Source: Streptomyces qinglanensis (lineage in GTDB: Bacteria; Actinomycetota; Actinomycetes; Streptomycetales; Streptomycetaceae). Taken from it: 64,000 bases of DNA. The notes beneath the pieces were generated by a model. The model was not told the DNA's origin, made no database searches, and saw nothing but the letters and a program-made list of their open reading frames with translations. How positions within the stretch are numbered: position 1 is the stretch's first letter; each line of letters begins with the position of its first letter. Of this stretch, positions 42,713 to 51,595 are shown piece after piece. The DNA lies in the NCBI RefSeq assembly GCF_900111245.1, contig NZ_FOGO01000004.1, positions 2,496 to 66,495 of the forward strand. Direction: 5' to 3'. The position numbers and the translations under genes are program-made.

Positions 42713-43554
42713 ATGCCGACGAGGCGAGCGGTCACCGGCCGCAGCCGTGAACCACGCGCCCGGTTCGCGGAGGACTGCGGCACCTGCGGGCGCAACGCGG
42801 AGAGAGCCTCCGCCAGCTCGGCGAACGACTGGGCTGGGACTGGTCCCTGTTCGGAAAGATGGAGAGCGGCGAGACCCTGGGCGGGCCCGAAGTGGTCGAG
42901 GCCCTCGACCAGCACTACGGCACCCCAGGGCTGCTCCTGGCCCTGTGGGAGCTGGCCATCGACGACCGGACCCAGTTCCGCGAGCGCTACCGCCGCTACA
43001 TGGAACTGGAAGCCAAGGCCACGAGCTTGTGGCACTTTGCAGTCAGTGTCATGCCCGGCCTGCTGCAGACGCCGGGGTACGCAAGGGAGGTTCTCTCCGC
43101 TGGTGGGCTCAAAGGCCCCGAGCTTGAACAGCAGGTGCAGGCTCGAATGGGACGACGCTCTCTGCTGGAGGGTGACGACGCACCGCCGTTCCGGACCATC
43201 GTGTCGGAAGCAGTCTTGCGGACGCCGTTGCAGGACGTCGGAGAGTGGCAGCAGCAGTTGGCGTACATCAGGGACGCGACACAGCGAGGCAACATCACCC
43301 TGCATGTGCTGCCGTTCGATGCTGGCTTGCACGGCTTGGTGGGAACGGACATGTGGTTCCTGCGATTCGCCGACGCACGTACCGTGGCGTACAGCGAAAG
43401 CACCTACCGTGGCGACCTCATCGAGGAAAACGCGTCGGTTGAGCGTTTGCAGCGTGCGTACGATGCGTTGCGCGACTTGGCGCCGTCCCCGGCTGAGTCG
43501 CGGAAGTTCGTCCTGCGCATGTTGGAGGAAGTGCCGTGCGATCCCTCGATCTGA
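42713..43554 (+). pseudogene. Xre-family regulator with DUF5753 domain, frameshifted near the N-terminus
   Basis: The ATG at 42713 (ribosome site CGGAGG) gives MPTRRAVTGRSREPRARFAE, but the helix-turn-helix continues only after a one-base loss near 42773-42775: from 42775 the next frame reads LRHLRAQRGESLRQLGERLG and runs on to 43554 through a complete DUF5753 domain (HFAVSVMPGLLQTPGYAR, LHVLPFDAGLHGL). The C-terminal part alone could start at 42859 but would lack the DNA-binding domain. Such Streptomyces regulators pair with DUF397 proteins, and one follows here. Either a real inactivation or a base-call error in GC-rich sequence. Confidence 0.8.
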
Positions 43555-43745
43555 GCGCCGTTACCTGGCGCAAGAGCTCATATAGCAACCCAGACGGCGG
43601 CGCATGCGTCGAGGTCGCGGACGACCTCCCCGCTGTCGTTCCCGTCCGTGACAGCAAGAACGCTCACGGGCCGGTACTGACGTTCGCTGAGGACGGCTGG
43701 TCGGCGTTCGTGTCGGCCGTCAAGGGCGGCGAGCTGCGCGTCTGA
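43536..43745 (+). CDS. DUF397 protein
   Basis: 69 residues: WRKSSYSNPDGGACVEVADD, VPVRDSKNAHGPVLTF and WSAFVSAVK, the full DUF397 signature. These small proteins partner Xre/DUF5753 regulators, apparently as antagonists or antitoxin-like partners. GTG start lies inside the end of the regulator frame (19-bp overlap). It is intact although its partner is frameshifted. A very strong terminator follows 13 bp after the stop. Confidence 0.93.
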   Translation: MRSLDLSAVTWRKSSYSNPDGGACVEVADDLPAVVPVRDSKNAHGPVLTFAEDGWSAFVSAVKGGELRV

Positions 43746-43757
43746 GCGACAGCAAGA

Positions 43758-43805
43758 ACAGGGAAGCGGCTCCAGCGCCATAGGTCGCTGGAGCCGCTTC
43801 CCTGT
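43758..43805. terminator. Very strong hairpin terminator after the DUF397 gene
   Basis: A perfect 20-bp inverted repeat (core CAGGGAAGCGGCTCCAGCG and its complement) with an 8-nt loop lies immediately downstream of the DUF397 stop, before the convergent phosphotransferase remnant. It probably serves both strands. Confidence 0.85.
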
Positions 43806-43856
43806 GTACTCAGCCGACCTGCGCAGAGTGGAGCGGCGCCCCAAGCCGTAGCCGTC

Positions 43857-44202
43857 TCAGCCTCGCAACGAGGTCGCTTTCTCCACCGAATCCACGAACT
43901 GGATCATCTCGTTGTGGATGGAGCTCTTGGCCGGGTCGGGGAAGCGGATGTTGTGCCGGTAGTCGCGGTGGAAGGCGATGATCAACGCCGCGTGCACGAT
44001 CTCCGTCGGCAGCGCTGCGGCATCCTCCCCGGACAGCGGTGCGATGTCCTGGTATCCGGAGAGAAGGGCATCCAGCCGCGCCGGGCCTGAAGCTGGAGTT
44101 CGCCGCCCCACCTGCGAGAGGTGTGAGTCGTACCTGATCAAGCCCGTAATGCTGGGCAAGGGCGGAGACATCGAGCTGGTCTGAGGTGGTGTACTTCGCC
44201 AC
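43857..44202 (-). pseudogene. Remnant of a phosphotransferase (aminoglycoside/homoserine-kinase fold), internally deleted
   Basis: The GTG at 44202 begins a typical kinase N-terminus (LDVSALAQHYGLDQVRLTPL, AGGAANSSFR), but after ~39 residues the homology breaks near 44095 and resumes in another frame with what looks like the C-terminal end (ARLDALLSGYQDIAPLSGED, ... MIQFVDSVEKATSL). The catalytic middle, about 200 residues of a normal ~330, is missing. The start lies 4 bp after the STAND-gene stop, so this was once the second gene of that operon. Confidence 0.75.
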
Positions 44203-44206
44203 CCGG

Positions 44207-46864
44207 TCACTCTCCTCTACTCGCTGCGGCTTCCCGACGCCGGTCCTCTGCGATGGCGGTCCAGCGTGCCCGGACCTGGTCCTGCCCGTCCAGCCATTGC
44301 GCCCGGGGAAGCTCGGCAGGGGGGTCCTCGTCTGCGATGAGGTAGGAGAGTTCCGCCAGGTAGGCGAACTCTTCGCCACGGACGCACTCGTTCAACCGGG
44401 CTCTGGCCTCGGACAGCAGGTCGGGGGAGTCCAGGACGACTGCGTGCAGGCATACGCGAAGCGGATGTAGGCGACCGAAGACGACAGCCCGGCTTCACCC
44501 GCCAACGCAGCCACTTCCTCGGCCCGCTCAGGAAGATCGGGTTCGACGCCGGCGTTCCGTACCAGTTCGGCGATGCGTGTCTGGACCTCTGCCCACCGGA
44601 TCGAGACGCCGCCCAGCAAGTCGCGGGCGCGTGCGATCTGTTCCGCGGCGCGAGGGCGGTCCTGATACGCAGACGCGAAGGCCAGGCATGCCTGGGACAG
44701 CGCGGCCTCACCCGCGTGGCCGAGCTGCAGGGCCTCGTCACGGCTCACCGCGTACGACGAGCAGGCCAGGGCCATGCTTCCCTGGGTCCACCACAGATCA
44801 CCGAGCACGCGGTCCTTGCGGCCCTCCGCGCCGAGGGTCTCCGCCACGTCACGTACCTGTGGGAACCGCCCCACCCGGCGGGCCAAGTGCGCGAGGCCGC
44901 GAGCGGCCGTGGGAGCCATCCGCCCTGCGCCATCGACAACCCGCTGCATACCGTCCAGAGAGTCGTCGAGGTTGCCCAGATTTCGATCGCACTCCGCGAG
45001 GAAGTATCGCGGGAGTTCCCGCAAGGGTTCGGGCAGGAGGTCCGACTCCAGGACCATACGGAGCTGCTCGGCGGTCCAGCCGCGGTGCCTGCGCTGGCGT
45101 TGCGCGATCGCGCGCAGCGCCGCAGCCAGCGCCTCGGCAGCGCTGTTGATCTCCCCGCTGCCAGGATCGGCAGATGGAAGGGCGGGAATCTCGATGGGCT
45201 CCCAGACGAAGTCGTCGACATAGCGGAACGCCGCATCTGTCAGCCAGCCGAGCTCCAAGTCGTCATCACGGGCGAGCTTCAGACCCTGCCGCAAAGCAGC
45301 AACCATGTGGACCCGATCCCCGGACGCCTCACGGCCCAGGGCATCGAACGTCCGCTGCGCCGCTCTCCGCCAGTCCGCCGCACTCCAGCGATCCTCGCTC
45401 GTGGAATCGGCTTCCTGGACCGCCTCCCGGACCAGAGCATGAACGCGATACGGCCACGGCGCGCCTGGATCCGCATCCACGAACGGCCGCTCCACCAGCT
45501 CCAGGGCCGGGGCATCGTGGCCGAGCCCGGCCGCAGCGACCGCCAGCTCGACCGAGAAGGAGTCCAGCAGACTCACTGCCCGCAGAACCTGTCGCACGTT
45601 CGGAGACAGGTCCCGGAACGTCCGTGAGACCAGGGCCGGGAAGTCGAAGTTGAATTCGGTCGGCTCAGGAGCCCGCCCATATCGGTAGAGGTCCAGGAAG
45701 CGCATGACAGCGAGGTCTAAATACAGCGGCAGCCCATGCGAGTTGGCTGTCACTATGTGCCGCGTTCGGTCGTCCATCAGTGGTTGCCCGGCCATGGTGA
45801 GCCGCTTGCACAGGTAGGTCTCGCAGTCTTCCCCCGACAGGTAGCCCACGGTGTGCTGCCGCGGCTCCTCAGCCGCGCCTCCCGTGAGCTGAGGCCAGAA
45901 CTGAGCGCCTGCCCAGTCCAACTGCCCCTCGAGTCGCGCATCGTCCCACTGCAGACGATTGCGTCCAGTGATGATGAAGAGTGCGTTCGGCATCAGCCAC
46001 ACCACACGTTGGATCAGCCGTTCGAGATCACGATGTACGCGGTCCCCGACGTCCTCGAAGGTGTCCAGGAGCACGACCGGCGTGGCCCGATGCTTTGCAG
46101 GGACCCTGTCGAGATCCCATGCAAGGAGATGGGCGTAGTAGCTGAGCGCTTCGAGATCGGGATCGGCTTCGAGCAGGTCGGCGAGTCGTTGGCACTCGGC
46201 AAGGGAGCGGATCTGATGCCGCCGTTCGCGCAGAGCGCGGACCACTGACCGCAGTCCCTGCCCGACCAAGGCACCGGTCGTTCCCGGAAGCGCCACCGCC
46301 TGCGCGACATCTGCCAAGGCCGACTGCATCTGCTCGGACAGCGACTGGGTTCCCGAGAAACGGCTGAACCACGTGCGCCGTCGCAGATACTCATCCAGCG
46401 GCTCACCCGGATGGTTGCGATCCCAGTAACGCTGAAATGCGATGTCGAACGTCGGCATCGGCTGCCCGAGGTCCGCCGCTGCCAACCGGAGGCTCAGCAT
46501 CAAGGACTCGAAGTCCCCGCCCGAATCCCGGGACATGTCCACCCGGACCGGCACCACTCGCCCCACCTGTGGATCGAGCGGGGACCAGCCGCTGCCGCCA
46601 CCTTCGCGATCTCTCAGGTGCTCAGTCAGGGCTCGCGACAGCGTGGACTTGCCGATTCCGCCCACGCCGTAGAAGACCAGCACGTTCCGACGGGGAGCTT
46701 CCAGGTCCTCGACACTGAACCCGGCCCCCCCGCACCCGCTGGGTATGCCGTACGAGGCTGGCCACCACGGTGTCCCATTCGTCGCGCCGGTCGGCGAAGA
46801 AGTCGACCGCCTTCACCTCGCGATCATTCGAGCGGAACAACGCGCGCAAATCCGGCTTAATCAT
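44207..46864 (-). pseudogene. STAND/NB-ARC-type NTPase, interrupted by two frameshifts
   Basis: The ATG at 46864 encodes MIKPDLRALFRSNDREV and a short N-terminal domain, then the frame is lost at a run of 7 G (46725-46731 on the minus strand); with 6 G it would continue as GFSVEDLEAPRRNVLVFYG into Walker A GVGGIGKST. Walker B-like PVVLLDTFED, FIITGRN and SHGLPLYLDLAV support the STAND class; a helical TPR-like C-terminus follows. A second one-base loss near 44440-44455 shifts the frame again before the true end RREAAASRGE at 44207. One TTA codon (45718-45720) would need bldA tRNA. STAND proteins act as ligand-triggered switches in regulation or defence. Confidence 0.78.
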
Positions 46865-47378
46865 ACAGAAGCTACTCCTCAACACGGGGGAACCAGACAC
46901 GCGTAGCAACCAGGCACCTGACGTGTGGTCAAGCACAGGTACCTGGACCAACGGGCAGACTCTGAGGGCTTCTGACCCCAAAGACCAACGGCAGACACGA
47001 CCGTCCGTCGAAGCCCCCGCGACCGGTCGACGGAGTAGAAGTCGTCGTTGTGTTGTACGCAGCCGACTTGTTCGGCGGCTCGCAAGGGGCACCCCCGGTG
47101 CCGACCGGTCGCCACGCGGTGCTGTGGGCCTTCCTCGTGGTAGAGGTACCTTTCGGGGCCGTGCAGCTTGTGCCGGGGTGGCGCTCCTGGGCCGCGAGTG
47201 ACGAACCGGTGCAGCAGCGGGTGTAGATCCTTGCAGTAATCCGTTGGGTGGGACCTGTGTGGAGTACCGCTCCAGGAGGACAAGGAATTCGAACTGCGGT
47301 TGCTGTCCGCTGGATCTGCGCTGCGTACCGTGTTCGCCGTGCCGATTTCTTTCGGCGCGGAAGGGGGAAACATTTCTC
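46865..47378. other. 514-bp region with no recognised gene upstream of the I36-type inhibitor
   Basis: It separates the minus-strand STAND gene from the plus-strand inhibitor gene and must contain promoters for both. GC is lower than in the rest of the window. Short open frames on both strands show no family that I recognise and may be debris. An AAGGGGGAAA ribosome site (47361-47370) belongs to the downstream gene. No clear promoter pair was found. Confidence 0.5.
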
Positions 47379-47870
47379 ATGAAGACTCTGAAGAAGGCCG
47401 GTGTCGCGATCAGTACCGGCTGCATCGTCGTCGGCGGATTCACCGTATTCCCGGCCCACGCAGCACCGAGCGCGGCATCGGCCAAGGTCGACAGCTACAT
47501 GGTTGCGGTCCCGCACGGCACCAAGCTGAGCAACAACGAGATCTCCTACGAGGGCGGCCAAGTGCGCGTGCTCATGAACGCCACCGCGAAGTCCTGCAAA
47601 GCGGGATGGTACTGCGTGTGGGAGCACAGTAACTGGCGTGGAGCGATGGCGAAGTGGAGCACCACGGCCGCGCACTGCAAGAAGTATAAGTTCAAGAAGC
47701 ACTGGCGGAACAAGGTGTCGTCGTTCTGGGCACGCGGCGGTTGCGAACGTCGCAACTACTTCCTCAAGGACGCGAAGGCGCACCAGCCCGACCCCTTCGA
47801 ATACTTTGAGGGCAAGAAGGCGTACGTCCGCTACAACGACCGCTACGACTACGCGTCGCGGGGGCTGTAG
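47379..47870 (+). CDS. Secreted peptidase-inhibitor I36-like protein
   Basis: 163 residues. Signal peptide: MKTLKKAG, hydrophobic core, cleavage probably after AHAAPSA (~28-32). The mature part has CKAGWYCVWEHSNWRGAMAKW and further Cys/Trp/Tyr pairs typical of the beta-gamma-crystallin-like I36 family (Streptomyces metalloproteinase inhibitor type). Codon usage is less GC-biased than neighbouring genes. ATG with a strong AAGGGGGAAA site. A clear hairpin follows, so it is a single-gene unit. Target protease unknown; a crystallin-like structural role is the alternative. Confidence 0.82.
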   Translation: MKTLKKAGVAISTGCIVVGGFTVFPAHAAPSAASAKVDSYMVAVPHGTKLSNNEISYEGGQVRVLMNATAKSCKAGWYCVWEHSNWRGAMAKWSTTAAHCKKYKFKKHWRNKVSSFWARGGCERRNYFLKDAKAHQPDPFEYFEGKKAYVRYNDRYDYASRGL

Positions 47871-47892
47871 ATCACGCGGTGCAGCGCTCGCC

Positions 47893-47925
47893 GTCCCGCT
47901 CGCTGGGTCGACCAGCGAGCGGGAC
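47893..47925. terminator. Hairpin terminator after the I36-type gene
   Basis: A perfect 14-bp stem, GTCCCGCTCGCTGG / CCAGCGAGCGGGAC, with a 5-nt loop begins 22 bp after the stop codon. Confidence 0.75.
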
Positions 47926-47933
47926 CGAGAGTC

Positions 47934-49247
47934 GTGAGAGGGGGCTGGCCCGCTACTTCTTGGCGGCCCGGCGTCCACGTGCGATGGCGGCCGCCAGGCG
48001 CGCAGGGCCCCTCGAAGCAACTGATGGCCGTCGCCGCCCAGGAAGTGCGCGAGCGGGAGCAGTTCGTGCTCCTGGACGAGCAGCAGGTGGCGTACCGCAT
48101 GGTCCTCAACGCCGTCCGGAAGGCGAAGCAGGCCGACAGCAAGGAGGTCGTGGTCGTCACCGGCGGTCCCGGCACGGGCAAGAGCGTCATCGCTCTCTCC
48201 CTGCTGGGCGAGCTCTACCGGCAGGGGACTTCCGCGCTGCACGCCACCGGCTCGCAGGCGTTCACCAAGACGTTGCGCAAGGTGGCGGGCTTCCGGAAGC
48301 GCGAGGTGCAGGACCTCTTCAAATACTTCAACAGCTTCATGGCCGCCGAGAAGAACTCCCTCGATGTGCTGATCTGCGACGAGGCGTACCGCATGCGGGA
48401 GACCTCTGCCAACCGCTACACCTCCGCCGCTCTCCGCACCGGCAAACCCCAGGTGGAAGAGCTGATCGACGCCGCTCGCGTCCCCGTCTTCCTCCTCGAC
48501 CAGCACCAGGTCGTCCGCCCCGGCGAACTGGGTACCGAGGCCGAGATCAGGGCCGCGGCCGAGAAGAAGAACCTCACCTGCACCGTCATCCCGCTGGACA
48601 GCCAGTTCCGCTGCGGCGGCAGCGACGCGTATCTCCGGTGGGTCGTACGGCTCCTGGAGCTGGAGGAGGGCGGCCCCCTGGTCTGGGAGCCGGACGACCG
48701 GATGGAGCTGCGGATCGCCGACAGCCCGGAGGAGATGGAGCGCTTCCTCGACGAACGGCGCACCCAGGGCTTCGGTGCCCGGATGTCGGCCGGCTACTGC
48801 TGGACGTGGTCGCCCGAGCCGAAGCCGGGAGAGCCCCTGCCGGCCGACGTCGTGATCGGTGACTGGGCACGCCCCTGGAACCTGCGAGGCGACCGAGGGG
48901 TGGCGGGAGCGCCCCCTTCAGCGCTGTGGGCCACCGACCCGGCCGGGTTCGGACAGATCGGGTGCGTCTACACGGCCCAGGGCTTCGAGTACGACTGGTC
49001 GGGTGTCATCATCGGGCCCGACCTGCTCTGGCGCGGCGACCGGTGGATCACCGACCGTACGGTGTCGAAGGACCCGGCTTTCACGAAGACGACGTCCGAC
49101 GACGACGTGGACCGGCTCATCCGCAACACCTACAAGGTCCTGCTGACACGCGGCATGGTCGGCACCGTGGTCCATTCGACGGATCCGGAGACGCAGGCGA
49201 AGCTCCGCGAACTGGTCGGCGCCCAGCTCGAGAGCACTGCCGTGTGA
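47934..49247 (+). CDS. DUF2075-family P-loop ATPase/helicase-like protein, probably 5'-truncated
   Basis: 437 residues from GTG 47934, or 407 from ATG 48024. Walker A GGPGTGKSVIALSLLGEL (~85 from the first start), Walker B-like VLICDEAYRM, arginine-rich LDSQFRCGGSDAYL and a helicase-like C-terminus (YTAQGFEYDWSGVIIGPDL, VLLTRGM) define the DUF2075/Schlafen-AAA-like group. Family members are usually longer, with an N-terminal nuclease-like or other domain; here homology seems to begin abruptly at GPSKQLMAVAAQEV, about 25 residues in, and the preceding sequence looks random. It starts right after the terminator of another gene with no good ribosome site. Possibly a nonfunctional fragment of a defence-type gene. 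Confidence 0.75.
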   Translation: MRGGWPATSWRPGVHVRWRPPGAQGPSKQLMAVAAQEVREREQFVLLDEQQVAYRMVLNAVRKAKQADSKEVVVVTGGPGTGKSVIALSLLGELYRQGTSALHATGSQAFTKTLRKVAGFRKREVQDLFKYFNSFMAAEKNSLDVLICDEAYRMRETSANRYTSAALRTGKPQVEELIDAARVPVFLLDQHQVVRPGELGTEAEIRAAAEKKNLTCTVIPLDSQFRCGGSDAYLRWVVRLLELEEGGPLVWEPDDRMELRIADSPEEMERFLDERRTQGFGARMSAGYCWTWSPEPKPGEPLPADVVIGDWARPWNLRGDRGVAGAPPSALWATDPAGFGQIGCVYTAQGFEYDWSGVIIGPDLLWRGDRWITDRTVSKDPAFTKTTSDDDVDRLIRNTYKVLLTRGMVGTVVHSTDPETQAKLRELVGAQLESTAV

Positions 49248-49357
49248 CACCGTGACACCGCCGCGACCGCGCCCGGTCGTGGCCGTTCACCAGGTTTCGG
49301 GGGACGGGGCGTTGGTGGCGGTGGCCGGGTGTCGCGGGTCTGTACGCTCTCGCGTGC

Positions 49358-49702
49358 TCAGCTCCCGCTGCCGGTCGCGCGCCAGTGCTCGGCGATGCGG
49401 CCGCCGACGAAGCGTTCGACCTGGATCTGGCGAACAGGGGCCTCCCCGAAGCCGTGCACCAGCAGGTGCCCGACGAGCAGGTCATGCTCGACGATCAGGT
49501 GTACTTCCTCGAAGTGGAGCTGCGGCGCCTGGGCCCGCATCTCGGCGACGACGGATTTCAGGCCGGCGGGCCCCGGTGCCGTGTGGGGATGCAGCGGGTC
49601 GTGGTTGAGGTAGTCGTCGGTCACGAGCTTGTCGAAGGCGTCCAGGTCACCGTTGTTGAACGCATCGAGGTAGGCGCGGAACACGCTCTTGTGATCGGTC
49701 AT
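49358..49702 (-). CDS. SnoaL-like (NTF2-fold) protein, polyketide-cyclase-related
   Basis: 114 residues: VFRAYLDAFNNGDLDAFDKLVTDDYLNHDP and VERFVGGRIAEHW are hallmarks of the SnoaL-like/NTF2 fold, which covers small-molecule cyclases, isomerases and many uncharacterised proteins. ATG at 49702 was chosen as the start of the conserved domain. It is transcribed divergently from a LysR regulator with a 69-bp shared region, so it is a likely target of that regulator. Substrate unknown. Confidence 0.87.
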   Translation of the reverse strand: MTDHKSVFRAYLDAFNNGDLDAFDKLVTDDYLNHDPLHPHTAPGPAGLKSVVAEMRAQAPQLHFEEVHLIVEHDLLVGHLLVHGFGEAPVRQIQVERFVGGRIAEHWRATGSGS

Positions 49703-49771
49703 GTGACCAACCCAACGCCTCCGCGGCGGAAAACAGAAATGCGATATCGGCGCCATTTATGCTTGCGCAGC

Positions 49772-50674
49772 ATGAATGGTGGCCTGGAGACACGTGAGCT
49801 TCGGTGCTTCGTGGCAGTGGCCGAGGAACTGCACTTCGGGGCCGCCGCGGTGCGGCTCGGGCTGGCGCAGTCGGTGGTCTCCCGGACGATCGCCGGTATG
49901 GAACGGCGTCTCGGCGCACGGCTGCTGGATCGCACGACCCGGGTGGTCCGGCTCACCGAGGCGGGCAGCGTGCTGCACGGCCGGGCGACCGTCGCGCTGG
50001 CCGCGATAGAGGCAGCCGAGCGCGCCGTCGGCCGTGCCGGCGGACCCGCGGCGAAGCTGGTCGTCGTGGCCAAACCGGACGGGGACGGCGGACTGCTCGG
50101 TCCGTGCCTCCACGCGTACGCACGAGACCCGGAAGCCGTGCCGGTGGAGCTGGCACTGGTCGGCACCCACGAGCTGGTACCGCGTCTGCGCGACGGCCGG
50201 GCCGACGCGGCGTTGATCCAGGTTCCGTTCGATGCCGCCGGCCTCGACCACGAGGAACTCGTCCGCGAGCACCGGGTGGCAGCGCTGCCTTGCGATCACC
50301 CGCTGGCAGGTGCTGATTCCCTTGCCCTGGCGGACCTGCGGGATGAGCCCGTCGCGCGGTGGGCCGCAGCCTCCCCCGAGGTCGACGCGTACTACCGCGG
50401 ACGCGATCCGGAGTCCGAGCACTGTGCGGTCGAGACCGCAGGGCCCGTGGTGAGTGGCCTGGCCGAGGCGCTGCGCCTGGTCGAACTCGGCCGTGCGGTC
50501 ACCTTCCTCCCGCTGTCCGTCGCCCGGCGGTTCAGCGGCCGCGCGCTCACCTACCGCACTGTCCAGGGCCTGAGCCCGAGCCGGTTGGTGGTCGCATGGC
50601 CGCAGAGCGCACGCTCACGTGCGCTTGCCGCGTTCGTGCGCACGGCGAGCGAGACCGCACGTTCCGCAGGGTGA
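49772..50674 (+). CDS. LysR-family transcriptional regulator
   Basis: 300 residues. N-terminal winged helix-turn-helix (LETRELRCFVAVAEELHFGAAAVRLGLAQSVVSRTI, split by the usual LysR spacing) and a periplasmic-binding-fold effector domain (~90-295). Divergent from the SnoaL-like gene, the classical LysR arrangement in which the regulator controls the neighbour and itself. ATG at the start of the conserved region. Effector unknown. Confidence 0.94.
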   Translation: MNGGLETRELRCFVAVAEELHFGAAAVRLGLAQSVVSRTIAGMERRLGARLLDRTTRVVRLTEAGSVLHGRATVALAAIEAAERAVGRAGGPAAKLVVVAKPDGDGGLLGPCLHAYARDPEAVPVELALVGTHELVPRLRDGRADAALIQVPFDAAGLDHEELVREHRVAALPCDHPLAGADSLALADLRDEPVARWAAASPEVDAYYRGRDPESEHCAVETAGPVVSGLAEALRLVELGRAVTFLPLSVARRFSGRALTYRTVQGLSPSRLVVAWPQSARSRALAAFVRTASETARSAG

Positions 50675-50680
50675 CGGCGA

Positions 50681-50740
50681 CAAGAGCCCTGGGAACGCCC
50701 GCCTCACCCCCGCAGCGGCAGCGCCGTCCAGGGGCTCTTG
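50681..50740. terminator. Possible convergent terminator overlapping the DUF1266 gene end
   Basis: CAAGAGCCCTGG (50681-50692) can pair with CCAGGGGCTCTTG (50728-50740), with one bulged base and a 35-nt loop. It spans the 29-bp gap between the convergent LysR and DUF1266 genes and reaches into the last codons of the latter. The long loop weakens the case. Confidence 0.3.
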
Positions 50741-51522
50741 CGGTCGGCGGTGAGGAGCCGGTGGGAGTCGCGGACCTCGCGGTACCAGGAGCCGAAGGCG
50801 TCCTCGTCGAAGTGCAGGCAGCGGCCGAGGACGTAGCCGAGGGAGAAGTCCTGCCAGGTGTCGTACTCCTCCGCCGCGGCGGAGCCCACGACCCGGAGCG
50901 CCTCGCGTGCCTCGTCGGGCTGTGCGAAGCGCGCGTCGACGCCCCAGCAGGCCATGTTGGCGGCCCGGCCCAGGTCCCAGGCCAGGGTGCGGCGTACGAC
51001 GGCGTCGCGGTGCAGCAGGCCGTCCTCGCGGAAGCGGGCCTCGTAGCGCAGGATGCGGCTGACGCTCTCGCGGAGCGCCGCTGAGGTGTCGCGCAGTTCG
51101 GGATGGTGCGGGCCGAGCCGGTCCACCAGCCAGCGCCCCAGTGCGTCGTTCCACGCCTGCTCCGAGACCGGCTGCCCGGCCTCCGGGGTGCCCTGCCGCC
51201 GGACGAGGAGCGCGGCGCGGGCTCCCATGGCCATGTCCCACAGCGGGGTGGAGATCTGGCCGTCCAGCAGTTCCTGCACCATCTCGTACCACCGGTGCGC
51301 GTCGGTGACGTTCCACATGGACTTGAGCCGGGTGCGCTCCCACTTGGGCGCCGGGCGCGGGTCGGCGACCGTGTTCCACGGGTCGCCGTTGGCGTACTTC
51401 AGATGTGCTCCACAGGCGAGGCCGCGCAGCACCGCCTCGTCCGTCTCACCCCCGGAGCGGGCGGACCGCAGCCGGTCGCCCGCCCAGGGGAAGATCGGCG
51501 ACTTGCGGAGAAAACCGAACAC
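50704..51522 (-). CDS. DUF1266 protein
   Basis: 272 residues. A soluble, Trp-rich, mainly helical protein with the DUF1266 pattern: LACGAHLKYANGDPWN near the N-terminus, WNVTDAHRWYEMVQELLDG, LAWDLGRAANMACWGVDARF and WQDFSLGYVLGR. The function of the family is unknown; members occur with polymorphic toxin or secretion loci in other bacteria, but nothing here confirms that. GTG (VFGFLRKS) was chosen after a GGGGG stretch. It lies 73 bp downstream of the PLP-enzyme gene. Confidence 0.85.
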   Translation of the reverse strand: MFGFLRKSPIFPWAGDRLRSARSGGETDEAVLRGLACGAHLKYANGDPWNTVADPRPAPKWERTRLKSMWNVTDAHRWYEMVQELLDGQISTPLWDMAMGARAALLVRRQGTPEAGQPVSEQAWNDALGRWLVDRLGPHHPELRDTSAALRESVSRILRYEARFREDGLLHRDAVVRRTLAWDLGRAANMACWGVDARFAQPDEAREALRVVGSAAAEEYDTWQDFSLGYVLGRCLHFDEDAFGSWYREVRDSHRLLTADRKSPWTALPLRG

Positions 51523-51595
51523 ACTCGACCCCCGTGCGGAACGCACCCGGTGTTTCCGGGAACGGTGCGGGAGCCTATCCGTGCCGCCGTCCGCC

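Noticed and set aside
46770..47201. Plus-strand open frame of ~140 codons opposite the STAND gene start
   Set aside because: No ribosome site or family; the opposite strand gives a coherent STAND N-terminus over the first 95 bp.
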